From positions 103,418,501-103,482,500 of the forward strand of contig CM065814.1 of NCBI GenBank assembly GCA_033398695.1: 64,000 bases of DNA. The letters are read 5' to 3'. Below, one piece after another: positions 43,437 to 54,020 of this stretch; positions within the stretch are counted from its first letter, which is position 1, and each line of letters starts with the position of its first letter. The stretch is from Orobanche coerulescens. Taxonomy: Eukaryota > Streptophyta > Magnoliopsida > Lamiales > Orobanchaceae. Made by a program: the position numbers and the translations under genes. The notes beneath the pieces are model-generated. The model saw nothing but the letters and a program-made list of their open reading frames with translations. It was not told where the DNA came from and ran no database searches.

Positions 43437-44742
43437 CAACACCTCAAAAAATCCGCACATGCAAGCCACGATCGTGTGGACGTTTACATACACATTTTTC
43501 AAGTAGAGTTTTACGTCTTTAATTTTACTATCTAGTCAAATTACATTATGACAAGTAAAATTAATAGTTGGTTCCTCTTGGCCATGTATTAATTAACATA
43601 GACTCCGATGGGGAGCTTATTAATTAATACACCTAAGTGAACACCATAATTTAACATCCTTAAAATATTATCTTTTAAATAATAGTCCTACAGATGGAGA
43701 TGTCCTATCATAAAAAATAATATTTACCTTATGTTATCATTTTGAAATTTAAAACTAGTGAACCTATAATTAGCACCTCCGATATGGAGGAAGACTCTAA
43801 TGTCAACGCGCATGCTAATTACTTCACAATTTAAATTATTTATGGAGGCCAATTTGATTTTATTTTAAAATAAATCAATTTAATCACTTAGTTATTTTAG
43901 CCTTAAGGTTTTTAATTTTCTCGTCCTAACATGCAAGGAAACATATCACGCATACATCCATACATGCCATACATCAAAACAATAAAAACCAAAATAAAGC
44001 ATGGATAATTAATTATCCAATTATCATGGTCTTCTTCCTTGAGTTGAATCCGAGAAAATCTTCGACTCGATCTCTCCCACTGAATCAAGCATCTCGTCGC
44101 TCCTCCCCGGCCGGGCCGTGGATTTCCAAAATTAAAATTTCACTTTTATGCAAAATTAATTACATAAAAAAAATTAATTTTAAATCCCGACTTCAATGAC
44201 GCCTGCGAGCAGTGGCAGCAGATCGGACCAAAGCTGGGACCGGCCGAACCAGTAATGGCCGGCCGGACAGTGCCGTAACCTTAGCGGCCGCCCGTGGCTG
44301 CTCAGCGGCGGCCGTGTCTTGCTCAGCGGCGCTTCTTCTTTGCGGTCATTGCCAGCCGATCCGGCGATCCGGTTACTCTATTTCTTCGCGATCCCGTCTT
44401 TTCCGAATTCGATTACAATTTTATACAAAATAAAATACATCGAAATTACATCAAGATTTACACGAAAAAAATAAAAACACCTAGAACTACCCGCGGATTT
44501 TCTCACGGGAAAAACCATTACATGCCTCAAAAACGGGCCAAACCAACAATTGCATAATTAATAAAAATAAATAAATAAATACACCATTCATATAAACCAT
44601 GATAATTGGATCATATCACCTGCAAGAACACATCTAGCAAAATATTCCAACATCAAAATATATGAATATTTAAATTTCTATCAATTAATCACTAAAATTA
44701 ATTAAAATAGCAAAAGCCTAAAATTCCGGCTCCGATACCAAT
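43437..44742 (-). other. Copia C untranslated leader between 5' LTR and gag
   Basis: This 1.3-kb leader lies between the primer site (near 44740) and the gag start. It is AT-rich, with a GC-rich island around 44100-44420. No tRNA, intron or coding feature was recognised. Short open frames on the plus strand (44212-44557) are in low-complexity sequence and not supported as genes. Confidence 0.55.
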
Positions 44743-46240
44743 TGTTGGAAAGTAAAACGCATCGGAAGCGAAGTTTGGGAAAATTGATAATAGCGTTTTA
44801 CGCATCTACGAGCATTAGATCTATTTAGGCATGCTAATTAATTAATTACTAAGACTAATAAGCAATTTAAATATTATTTATTATTTATTAATTAAATATG
44901 TTGATTAATTAAAATATCCTAATCTAGATCCAAGATCATAGGATATTACCTTTTGAAGCGCGTTGGTTACTTCCTTCTTGATCGCCTTGTATTTCTACCT
45001 TCAGATCTTCTAGAGTATGATCCGTCTTGAACCGGACGTTGTGTGGGCAACGAGCTACCGGATCTTGCTTGGACACCTATGAGATCGGCCGAATCTACCT
45101 TGATATGTGATCACTATATTTTTCTTTGCTTTCTAGTATTTTATGAACACTCTTAGCAAATTGATTGTGTTATCTAAATTGTAGAATCAAAGACACAAGT
45201 CTAGATCTACAATTAAACACAAGAGAAAAAAATTGATCACACAATCTCACAAACATGTATAAATCGGCCAACACCCCATAATGTCCTATTTATAGGCTCT
45301 TGGACTACTACTAGGGATCTAAAGGAGGATTATGGAAGGACTCCCAATTAATTCATCTTACCTTATTAGGACTCTTCCTAACATATGATGAATTAATTAA
45401 TATCAACTTAGTCCACTAAAAAGTTTGATATTGCACTTCCTACCAAAATCCCAAATTACGAAATTGGGCCCCTTATTAAATATATTATTTCCCGTGTTTA
45501 AGATATCGAATGTCCATTAATTAATTATAAGCTACTGACAGCTTTAATTAATTAATATCTTATCCAAGAGTAGTACCACTCGAACCTTATTATTATATCG
45601 GAATTAAATCCACCTGCAGGGTTTAATATAATAATCATTATCGAGCTCCTCAAGGGGACATCATCAACCCGCACGAGTCGGGACACGATTTCTAGTAATA
45701 ATAATAATTGTCGTATAAACAATATTATTGCCCAAGATACGAGGCTTATTGAGTCGATCATTTTGACTCCCACCTATGATAAATCAAAGCAATAATTATT
45801 ATAAATACACAATTAAATATTATATACTTAGAATTAAGAAATAATAATTATCCGAGATTTAGTTCTTCTTACAGTCAGTACAGAAGACACTATCTCACCT
45901 CGATCCTGTTCAACGTATGCAAATACGCTAATGTATGCTAATAGTCAAGACCAACTATTCTCAAGCACACACTACAACCTTTTATATAATTTGTCTAATA
46001 ATCATATATGTTGTGAACTATTATATTATTTTATATGGCACCGATAATGTGATCTTCCGTGTGACACCAACACACCACATTATCTACAATATAAAATAAT
46101 TAGACATTTCATTTGCATAACCATAACCTGAATTAATATGCAAAACATGTGATTAAAGGTAATTAATATTCTCATAGGTAGTAACAGGGAAATTAGGTAA
46201 TACAAGCATAAAGTATGCTTTGCAGTATACAATCCTAACA
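44743..46240 (-). repeat. Copia C 5' LTR
   Basis: The LTR is TGTTGGAAAG ... CCTAACA, next to the primer site on its left. The TATA box (minus) is at 45287-45294. It is followed by ACCAT (46241-46245). Confidence 0.92.
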
Positions 46241-46245
46241 ACCAT

Positions 46246-46945
46246 AGGTGGACTGTACTCTGGGTCGCGGCCCCTGCCGAGCGCCGAGCGGCCCCTGCCG
46301 ATCACCCCTGCCGAGCGACAACCTGCCGATCCCATCCCAGTCATGCACCTGGGGCCGCGGCACATCCCTGCCGAGCCGAAGCCCCGTCATTTTGCTTCAC
46401 AAGTCCAAGCGGCCTGTACTATGGGCCGCGGCACCCTTCTGCCGGGCCGCGGCCCCTGCCCGAATCACTGGGCATGTTTTGTGCTGTGTGCCGCGGCACA
46501 CTTGGCCCGGACCGCGGCACACGGAGGTCAACTAGCAAAGGGGATCTATTTCTAGCAGGTTTCTTACGGGACTTCAACATTATTATCATCCACACGCATT
46601 CTTGAGAAGAACAAGAGAGAGATAGAGAGAGAAACAAGAGAGAGAAATACATTTCTTCAATTTCCCGGAGCTTTATCGGTCGGATCGTCGTGATCTTTTG
46701 ACAAGAGCTTGGTAGCTATTAGGCAAATCTTTTTACCGGTGTAGATCGAGATTTTGAGTCCGGAAGTTCGGGTATTTCGTTAGTTTTTTGTGTAAGCTAT
46801 TTACGGTGTTTTCTTTTCTCGATCTTGTTGTTATTGTGTATTCTAAATACTTGAAGAACATTTATTACCAAGTATTTGACGATTGGTGTATACCCCTAGT
46901 TTGTATTAGGGACGATTGTGTATTTGTGTGTATTGGTGATAGTGG
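46246..46945 (+). repeat. Copia B 5' LTR, middle piece
   Basis: This piece contains the U3 GC-rich block with CCCTGCCGA repeats and the perfect 16-bp palindrome GTGTGCCGCGGCACAC (46486-46501), then a GAGAGA-rich leader (46612-46650). It has about 100 bp that the 3' LTR lacks, bounded by the repeated GCCGCGGC and CCCTGCCGA words. It is split from the last piece by the deleted Tat element with an AGTGG duplication. Confidence 0.85.
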
Positions 46946-48096
46946 TGTTGTTGCCCAAAATATTTATCCGAAGATTAATACTGCTGGAAGACGGACAACA
47001 AACAACAATTGCGGGAGCACTTCCGAGAGAAGATAAATAATACAAGATTTGCCGGGTTTGTTAGGCCCGGGCTTGAATGCTCTCGCGAGATGTTATTAAT
47101 ACGAATATTCGTGGATACAAGTATTAATGGGAGAAATCTAAATACAATGAGTGTAAAAAGACTCTGTTAATCCGGCTCTTGAGCGAAGCTCGGTGTTCTT
47201 CGTCCCCGCCGATAATCTGCTGGATGAGATAGGCCGGGAGAAGTAAGGCCGAAAGATAGCTGTTGCCAAGAGTTGGATGTTAGCCAAGTGTTATGTGTTT
47301 TGCTTCTGTATGGTGTGAAATTGCGAGAATGCAGAGAGAGGAATCCAAGTGCAGGCTGCCTTCTTTATATAGGGGTTGAGGTGCCTTGTTCCCTAGTGGG
47401 CGATCGCCTTTCGGCCATTAATGTAATGGGGCGATCGTCCTAAAGGTCACATGGGCTGCCTGCCAAAAGTCTAAGGCTACGGTGGTAGCCGGTGTCTGAT
47501 CGATGAGGAGCCGGACGCGTCCAGGAATCTTGTCACGGGAGGTCCCACTTTATTACTTTCGGCGGACTTTGTCGGTAGGCAAGGTAGGTCGAGAGGCCGT
47601 GGTCACCGTCTGTCAAGCGGCTCCTTTGCAGTGCGGCCTGTTGGTAGGTGAGGTAGGTGTCGGGTTTGTCGGCGCCTTTTGTGGATCTGCACGTGGGTGC
47701 TGTCTGTGGCTCGGCCTTGGCGATGGATGGCCATCGGCCGAGATCATCATGGCCGGTCGTCTCTAGCTGGACACCGAGGATCGTTCTCGGCTTGATCACG
47801 GAAGGTCGGCATTGGTCGGTTACCAAGGGTCGGTCGGCAAAGCGCTGAGAGATGATCGTCCATAAGTCGGTCGCCAGGAGTCGGTCGCCGAGTACCGAGA
47901 GGCGATCGTATCTGAGGTCGATCGCTCGGCACCGGACTTGTCACAGGACCTTGACTGGCGATTCATGCTTGTCTGCCGGGCTAAGGCTAGGTCGCCCGAT
48001 CGGCTCGGCGATTCTTCCTTGGGCCTTCGCGGTGGACTCGGTCGCCCGACCTCCTAGGCGATCGCCGGTCGGAAGGTGTTAATTCTTGACACAACA
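46946..48096 (-). repeat. Deleted Tat element, 3' LTR
   Basis: The LTR is 1,151 bp. The TATA box on the minus strand (TATATAAAG, rc of 47363-47371) has GGCGATCGCC (47399-47408) just upstream. The purine tract lies at 48097-48112 (minus CTCGGGGGCAAT). Confidence 0.9.
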
Positions 48097-48942
48097 ATTG
48101 CCCCCGAGCTTGCTCCTATGTTGAAGACATGGGGCGAGGTGGTTCTTGCTGGCGATCGTGTAAGGAAGAGGACGGGCGATCTTGCCGAGTGACTTATGAT
48201 TAGGGCTTGGGCTATCATGGTCGATTGGCTTTAGCTATCTTTCGGTCTTGTACCTGCAAAAACAACATTGGCCGATCCCCATGGAAACTTGGTGGTTTCG
48301 CTTTGTTTGAGAATCGTGCACGATCGCGGAGATCGATGGACCGACTCCATGACCGTGTCTTGGTGCGCGAAGACATTGAGTGTCTCGTGACTCACTTTAT
48401 TATGAGGGTCCTCTGTTAGGATGCGCCTCGCCTCGTATTTAAACGAAGGGCGTGCGGTCTCGGTCTAGAGGAGTCCTTGCGCGAGGCGGCGTTGTATGAA
48501 TCAACTCCACGCCGGGGGTTTGTTTGCTGTGCTTCCACCTCGGCCACCATGGAGATGGCCGACCTCGGCGGTGTGCGTTGAGACGGGGTTGTGGCATGTG
48601 TCCACCGATTAATGTTGGAGAGCCCTCGGACTACGCCGGCCTCGTATTTAAACGAAGGCGGGCGATCTCGGCGAAAGGGACCTTGCATGGCCGCGGCAGT
48701 TCCATCGTTGCCAGGACCATGGCTTTATGATGTGCGGTGGAGCGATCTTATGCCTTAGTCTGTCATGTTATATCTTTGGGACGATAGATGGTGATCGTGT
48801 CCACCGGGTTCTTGATGATGTAGCGTGATGATCGCGATCGGGTGAAAAGGCGGCGATCGTCGCTCGGCTGCCGATCGCTTTATTCGTAGGTCGATGTCGG
48901 CGATCGGGCGGGAGATCGTTGTCCGGGCGCCGATCGCGCTGC
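48097..48942 (-). other. Spacer of the deleted Tat element
   Basis: The DNA is non-coding and corresponds in patches to 6268-6330 and then 9840-10290 of the complete element. It includes two copies of the TTTAAACGAAGG-containing repeat (about 48405-48480 and 48617-48690). The antisense gene that lies between those patches in the complete element is absent. Confidence 0.65.
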
Positions 48943-50187
48943 TCACAGGCTAAGAAGGAACCTTTGCCTGGCCAGAAAATCTGCGGCTCTAGCCCGGAAG
49001 GCTGCGTAGGTTGTAGGTTTGGTCTTCGTGAGATGCCTGAACATAGGCGAAAAACCCTGAAATCCTCCTAGGACCGCGTAGAGGGCGGTCTCATCGCTTA
49101 TGGGCTCGCCATTGAGGATGATTACGTCTACCCGGTCGATGTAGTCCGAGTCGGACTCTTCTTCTCCCTGCTTGATTTGCATCATGCGGAGGGGACCTTC
49201 GGGCCGGACGACCCTGGTGGCGAAGTACTTCGTGAAGACGTGCGCCAGCTCGTTAAAGGAGCCAATGGACCGAGGTGGCAATGAAGTGTACCACCAGTGG
49301 GCGAGGTCGTCCAGCGTCAGAGGGAACATTCGGCACCTGGTCGCGTCAGATGCCCCACACCCGGTCATGTAGATGTTGAACTTCCTCAGGTGTACCTGGG
49401 GGTCCGATCGCCCCTCGTACACGGGTGTTTGCGGGGAGCGATCTTGTCTTTGCCACGGGGCGAGCTCGATGTCGATCGCGAGCGGCTCGCTTGGCCGGCG
49501 ATCGCCTTCTTGGCGCTGCCACAGATTCGAGAGCGCCTTCATGTCGTCGAGTTGACGTTGCATCGCGGCCATTGCCGTGGCTTGGTCGCTTGCAAATCGG
49601 CAGGGGGCGAGGCCGAGCCGATCGTGTACCGATCTCCGGGCTCACGCGCCGCCGGCCTCCAATTTGGCGAGGAGCCAGACGGCTAGTCGCCTTACGGGAG
49701 TCGGGTAGGCCGAGCTCACGGTGACGGACTCAAACTCCGTCGTCTCGTAGTGAGGCCGGACGCCCCGGCCGCGAGTCGGGTCCGCCCGGGCGATCGAAGA
49801 CGAGTGCCCCGGGCGAGCGCCTCTTCCTGCGGACGGAGCCTCACAGCGTCGCTCGGCCAGTGACGCCTTGAGCTTCCGCTTGGACCTCTGCCGGACGACC
49901 GAGGGGGCGATAGCGGGAGGCGCGTCGAGAGCACTCCGTCGCTCCTGTAGGACGGCCAGGGCCCCTTCGATCTGTTCCTTGGTTCGGAACCGATCGAGCG
50001 AGAGGCTTGGGCCGCCGTCCAGGGGCGGGATCGAGCGTCTCTGACCGCGACGGCTACCTTCCACCATCGGCTGTGGCTCGGACTGGGATGGAACGCGGCT
50101 TCCGGCCGGCTGGCCGGCGACTTTCTTCGACGCGGAGGCGGAAGACATGATTTCTGGAAGATTTCTTTGAAGTGCAGTAAGTGTCAC
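48943..50187 (-). pseudogene. Deleted Tat element gag (truncated)
   Basis: Two frames are present. 49642-50187 is the N-terminal part; the gag start corresponds to MSSASASKKVAG inside this frame, about 130 nt from the LTR. 48943-49572 carries the gag core PVYEGRSDPQVHLRKFNIYM, CRMFPLTLDDLAHWWYTSLP and KQGEEESDSDYIDRVDVI. It stops after FLARQRFLLSL, before the zinc-knuckle region seen in the complete element, because the deletion begins there. A frame break separates the halves near 49600. Confidence 0.85.
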
Positions 50188-50277
50188 TTCAAGTATCTGC
50201 CCCGAGAACAGTGAGTGTTCTTCGGGACGGTAGGTGTAAAAAATCGAGGGTTGGATTCCCCTTCTTCTAGCGCCAAT

Positions 50278-51441
50278 TGTTGTTGCCCAAAATATTTATC
50301 CGAAGATTAATACTGCTGGAAGACGGACAACAAACAACAATTGCGGGAGCACTTCCGAGAGAAGATAAATAATACAAGATTTGCCGGGTTTGTTAGGCCC
50401 GGGCTTGAATGCTCTCGCGAGATGTTATTAATACGAATATTCGTGGATACAAGTATTAATGGGAGAAATCTAAATACAATGAGTGTAAAAAGACTCTGTT
50501 AATCCGGCTCTTAAGCGAAGCTCGGTGTTCTTCGTCCCCGCCGATAATCTCTTTGGATGAGATAGTAGGAGAAGTAAGGCCGAAAGATAGCTGTTGCCAA
50601 GAGTTGGAGATTAGCCAAGTGTTATGTGTTTTGCTTCTGTATGGTGTGAAATTGCGAGAATGCAGAGAGAGGAATCCAAGTGCAGGCTGCCTTCTTTATA
50701 TAGGGGTTGAGGTGCCTTGTTCCCTAGTGGGCGATCGCCTTTCGGCCATTAATGTAATGGGGCGATCGTCCTAAAGGTCACATGGGCTGCCTGCCAAAAG
50801 TCTAAGGCTACAGCTGGTAGCCAGTTGTGCGGTCCAATGAGGAGCCAGCACGCGTCCGGAAGTACTGTCACAGGAGGTCCCACTTTATTACTTTCGGCGG
50901 ACTTTGTCAGTAGGCAAGGTAGGTGACAGGCTGTGGTCACCAGTCCTGTCCGACAGCTCCTTTTGCAGGTCTGCGGCCCTGTTGGTAGGTGAGGTAGGTG
51001 TCAGGTTTGTCAGCGCCTTTTGTGGATCTGCACGTGGGTGCTGTCCTGTGGCTTGGCCTTGGCCGACTGGATGGCCATCGGCCCAGATCGTCATGACGCG
51101 GTCGTCTCTAGCTGGACACCGAGGATCGTTCTCGGCCAGTCACGGAAGGTCGGCATTGGTCGGCCACCAAGGGTCGGTCGGCAAAGCGCTGAGAGATGAT
51201 CGTCCATAAGTCGGTCGCCAGAAGTCGGTCGTCGAGTACCGAGAGGCGATCGTATCTGAGGTCGATCGCTCGGCACCGGGACTTGTCACAGGACCTTGGT
51301 GGCGATTCATGCTTGTCTGTAGGGCTAAGGCTAGGTCGCCGATCGGCCCAGTCGGCGATTCTTCCTTGGGCCTCGCGGTGACTCGGTCGCCCGACCTCCT
51401 AGGCGATCGCCGGTCGGAAGGTGTTAATTCTTGACACAACA
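50278..51441 (-). repeat. Deleted Tat element, 5' LTR
   Basis: The LTR is 1,164 bp with a minus-strand TATA box (rc of 50693-50702). It is nearly identical to 46946-48096 except for clustered changes at CAG/CTG/CCG sites (for example 47218 versus 50548 and 47483 versus 50811). Confidence 0.9.
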
Positions 51442-51446
51442 AGTGG

Positions 51447-51679
51447 ATTTAAGCGGCTTCGGTCCCGTGGTTTTTACTCTCGTCTTGAGGGATTTTCCAC
51501 GCTAAAATTTTGTGTCTCATATTTATGCTTTTGGATATCATTTGTATTAATTTTGTCGAGTTGTAGTTGTTGCTCTACTCGTCGGTAACCACAAAGTTAC
51601 GATTGAAGAGTGGGAATTTGTCAAATGAGGTTCCGCATTATTCGTTGTGATGAGACGTTTGTCGGTATTTTTCCCAACA
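51447..51679 (+). repeat. Copia B 5' LTR, last piece (R-U5)
   Basis: This piece matches 56361-56597 of the 3' LTR and ends CCCAACA. The primer site TGGTATCGGAGCC begins four bases later, at 51683. Confidence 0.88.
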
Positions 51680-51741
51680 AAGTGGTATCGGAGCCATGAG
51701 ATTTTGTTGTTTCGTGGTTGTTTAAGTATCTCAATTGTAAG

Positions 51742-52532
51742 ATGGAACCCAACACGAGTAGAATGGTTAACTTGAATGGTTTGAATTACCACATATGGAA
51801 GGGGAAGATGGAAGACCTTCTATACGTGAAGGATTATTATTTGCCGTTTTTTAGCAAAGATAAACCGGAAGGAAAGTCCGACGCGGAGTGGACTATTTTG
51901 CATCGCCAAGTTTGTGGATATATTCGACAATGGGTGGATGACAATGTTTTGAACCATATTAGTGGAGAGAAGGATGCTCGAGAGTTATGGCACAAGCTCG
52001 AGCAACTGTATGCTCGGAAGACAGGGAATAATAAGTTATTCCTCATTAAACAAATGATGAATTTGAAGTTTCGAGACGGGACTCCTCTATCGGATCATTT
52101 AAATGCATTCCAAGGCATAATTAATCAACTTGCTGAAATGGGAATTAAATTCGAAGAGGAGGTGCAAAAGCTTTGTGGTTGTTAGGCACATTGTCGGATT
52201 CTTGGGAGACGTTTCGAACGTCGTTGTCTAACTCTGCCCCCGATGGAGTCATTTCGATGGAATTAGCTAAAGGGAACATGTTGAATAAGGAGGTCCGAAG
52301 AAAAGCACAAAGATCTTCGTCACAGTTGGATGTTCTAGTTACCAAAAGACGGGGGAGAGGTCAAAGTAGAGGTCCGAGTAATATAGGGCCACAAAGAAGT
52401 AGTTCCCGGGGGAAGTATGCCAATATCGAATGTTACCATTGTGGTAAGAAAGGGCATACAAAGAAATTTTGCCGAAAATTGAAGAAGGAGAATCGCCAAG
52501 GCCGAGAATTCACAAAAAAAGGAAAGCGGTAG
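51742..52532 (+). pseudogene. Copia B gag
   Basis: Gag starts MEPNTSRMVNLNGLNYHIWK, typical of Tork-type copia gag. It continues DNVLNHISGEKDARELWHKL and NLKFRDGTPLSDHLNAFQGI, then loses frame near 52175 and resumes with LLGTLSDSWETFRTSLSNSA. The zinc knuckle CYHCGKKGHTKKFC (about 52432-52473) follows. It would coat element RNA. One frameshift separates two otherwise good frames (51742-52185 and 52173-52532). Confidence 0.88.
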
Positions 52533-52593
52533 TAATGATAAAGCCGAAGTAAATACTACTACCGAAAAATTCTTTGTTTGTTGTGATTATGAT

Positions 52594-53440
52594 ATGGTCA
52601 ACCTTGCGAGAGATGATTCGAGTTGGGTGGTCGATAGTGGTGCTACGTGTCATGTTACATCACGTAGAGATTTTTATTCCTCTTACACTCCGGGGGACTT
52701 TGGTATAGTCAAGATGGGTAACGATGGGTTATCCAAGATTGTTGGAGTGGGAGATGTGCATTTGAGATTCGACACCGGAATGGAACTTGTTTTATGGAAT
52801 GTAAAACATGTTACGGATATGAGGCTTAATATTATGTCCGTTGGTTTACTCGATGATGACAGTTATCATAACGGTTTTGGCAAGGGGTTGTGGAAACTCA
52901 CTAGAGGTTCCTTGATTGTCGGGAGAGGACAAAAGGAAGGAAAATTGTACGTGACACTTTCGAAGATCACGACTAATTTCGTGAACACAATCGACAACAA
53001 TGACATGGCCGAGCTATGGCATAAGAGGCTCGGTCACATGAGTGAAAAAGGAATGGCGCTATTGTCGAAGAAGGAGGCGTTGTCCGGGGTTCACAAGGTA
53101 CACCTTAAAAGATGCTCTCATTGTCTATCCGGGAAGCAAATGAGAGTTACTTTTAAGAGCCATACTTCTTCACGGAAGGAAAATATGCTTGATCTTGTTC
53201 ATTCCGATGTTTGTGGTCCTATGAAGACTAGGACGCTCGGTGGTTGCCGATACTTTGTCACATTCATCGACGATCACTCTATGAAGGTGTGGGCATACAC
53301 TTTGAAGACCAAAGATCAAGTGTTAGACACTTTCAAACAATTTCATGCCTCGGTGGAAAGAGAGACCGGGAAGAAGCTAAAGTGTATCCGAACGGAAAAA
53401 TGTGGAGATTACACCAGACCCTTTGATGAATATTGCCGAG
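52594..53440 (+). pseudogene. Copia B protease and integrase N-terminal/catalytic part
   Basis: The protease active site is SSWVVDSGATCHVTSRRDF (about 52618-52674). The pre-integrase zinc region is LWHKRLGHMSEKGM ... CSHCLSGK (about 53015-53130), followed by the integrase catalytic text VHSDVCGPM and FVTFIDDHSMKVW. In the next block the usual SDNGGE is CIRTEKCGDY, so the second catalytic Asp appears replaced by a Glu-Lys context. The frame shifts near 53440. Confidence 0.85.
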
Positions 53441-54020
53441 AACAATGGATCCGACATCAAAAGACGCCCCGAAGACTACGCAACTGAATGGCTTGGCGGA
53501 GAGAATGAACCGGACTTTGGTCGAGAGAGCTCGTTGTTTGCTCTCACATGTCGGATTGCCAAAGTCGTTTTGGGGAGAAGCTTTGAACACGGCGGTTCAT
53601 GTTATTAATTTGATGCCATGTGTTCCTTTGGAGTTTGATGTCCCGGATAAGGTGTGGAGCGGTAAAGACATCTCATACCGCCACTTAAAGGTTTTCGGAT
53701 GTAAAGATTTTGTTCACATTCCGAATGATGAGAGATCAAAGCTTGATTCCAAGGCGAAGCCGTGTATTTTTATTGGATATGGGCTTGATGAGTTCGGGTA
53801 TAGATTATATGACCCGGTTACAAAGAGGCTTGTTCGGTCGAGAGACGTTGTTTTTGTAGAAGATCAAACGATGAAAGATGTTGAGAACGGAGAGTCGCTC
53901 CACAACACGACTATGATCTTATTGATTTGGACCCCTTTCCTCCACAATATGTTGAGACACCGGGTGGGGAGGATGTCCAAAATAATGAACAACAAGATGC
54001 CGGTGACAACGATGAGTTGA
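53433..54020 (+). pseudogene. Copia B integrase C-terminal part
   Basis: The text NGLAERMNRTLVERARCLLS, LPKSFWGEALNTAVHVINLM, VWSGKDISYRHLKVFGCKDF and CIFIGYGLDEFGYRLYDPVT is the standard copia integrase tail. It overlaps the polymerase frame that begins at about 53927, so a frameshift lies near 53920. Confidence 0.85.

Larger units (their letters stand above)
37844..46240 (-). mobile_element. Copia element C (complete, minus strand)
   Basis: LTRs of 1,496 and 1,498 bp (37844-39339 and 44743-46240) bracket a 5.4-kb interior with gag, protease, integrase and reverse transcriptase-RNase H on the minus strand. The primer site (minus TGGTATCGGAGCCGG, from 44740 leftward) and purine tract (minus AAGTGGGAGAT, about 39340-39350) are both present. 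It sits 23 bp inside the 5' LTR of copia B. The coding region has few lesions: one nonsense codon in gag, frame breaks in integrase, and a polymerase frame open for 526 codons. Confidence 0.93.
46946..51441 (-). mobile_element. Deleted (non-autonomous) Tat-type element
   Basis: This 4.5-kb minus-strand relative of the 5315-17213 element has LTRs at 46946-48096 and 50278-51441 (TGTTGTTGCCC ... GACACAACA) and a perfect AGTGG duplication (46941-46945 and 51442-51446). It shares the TGGCGCTAGAAG primer site. The interior is only 2.2 kb: gag N-terminal two-thirds (48943-50187) joined directly to spacer DNA homologous to 9840-10290. Protease, polymerase, both RNase H domains, integrase and the antisense gene are missing, implying at least two internal deletions relative to the complete element. 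Confidence 0.9.

Noticed and set aside
44212..44557. Short Ala/Arg-rich plus-strand ORFs
   Set aside because: They lie in the GC island of copia C's untranslated leader, antisense to it, with no motif or family resemblance.
46220..46555. ORFs across the GC-rich copia B LTR block
   Set aside because: They are generated by CCCTGCCGA and GCCGCGG repeats; not conserved in frame between the two LTRs.
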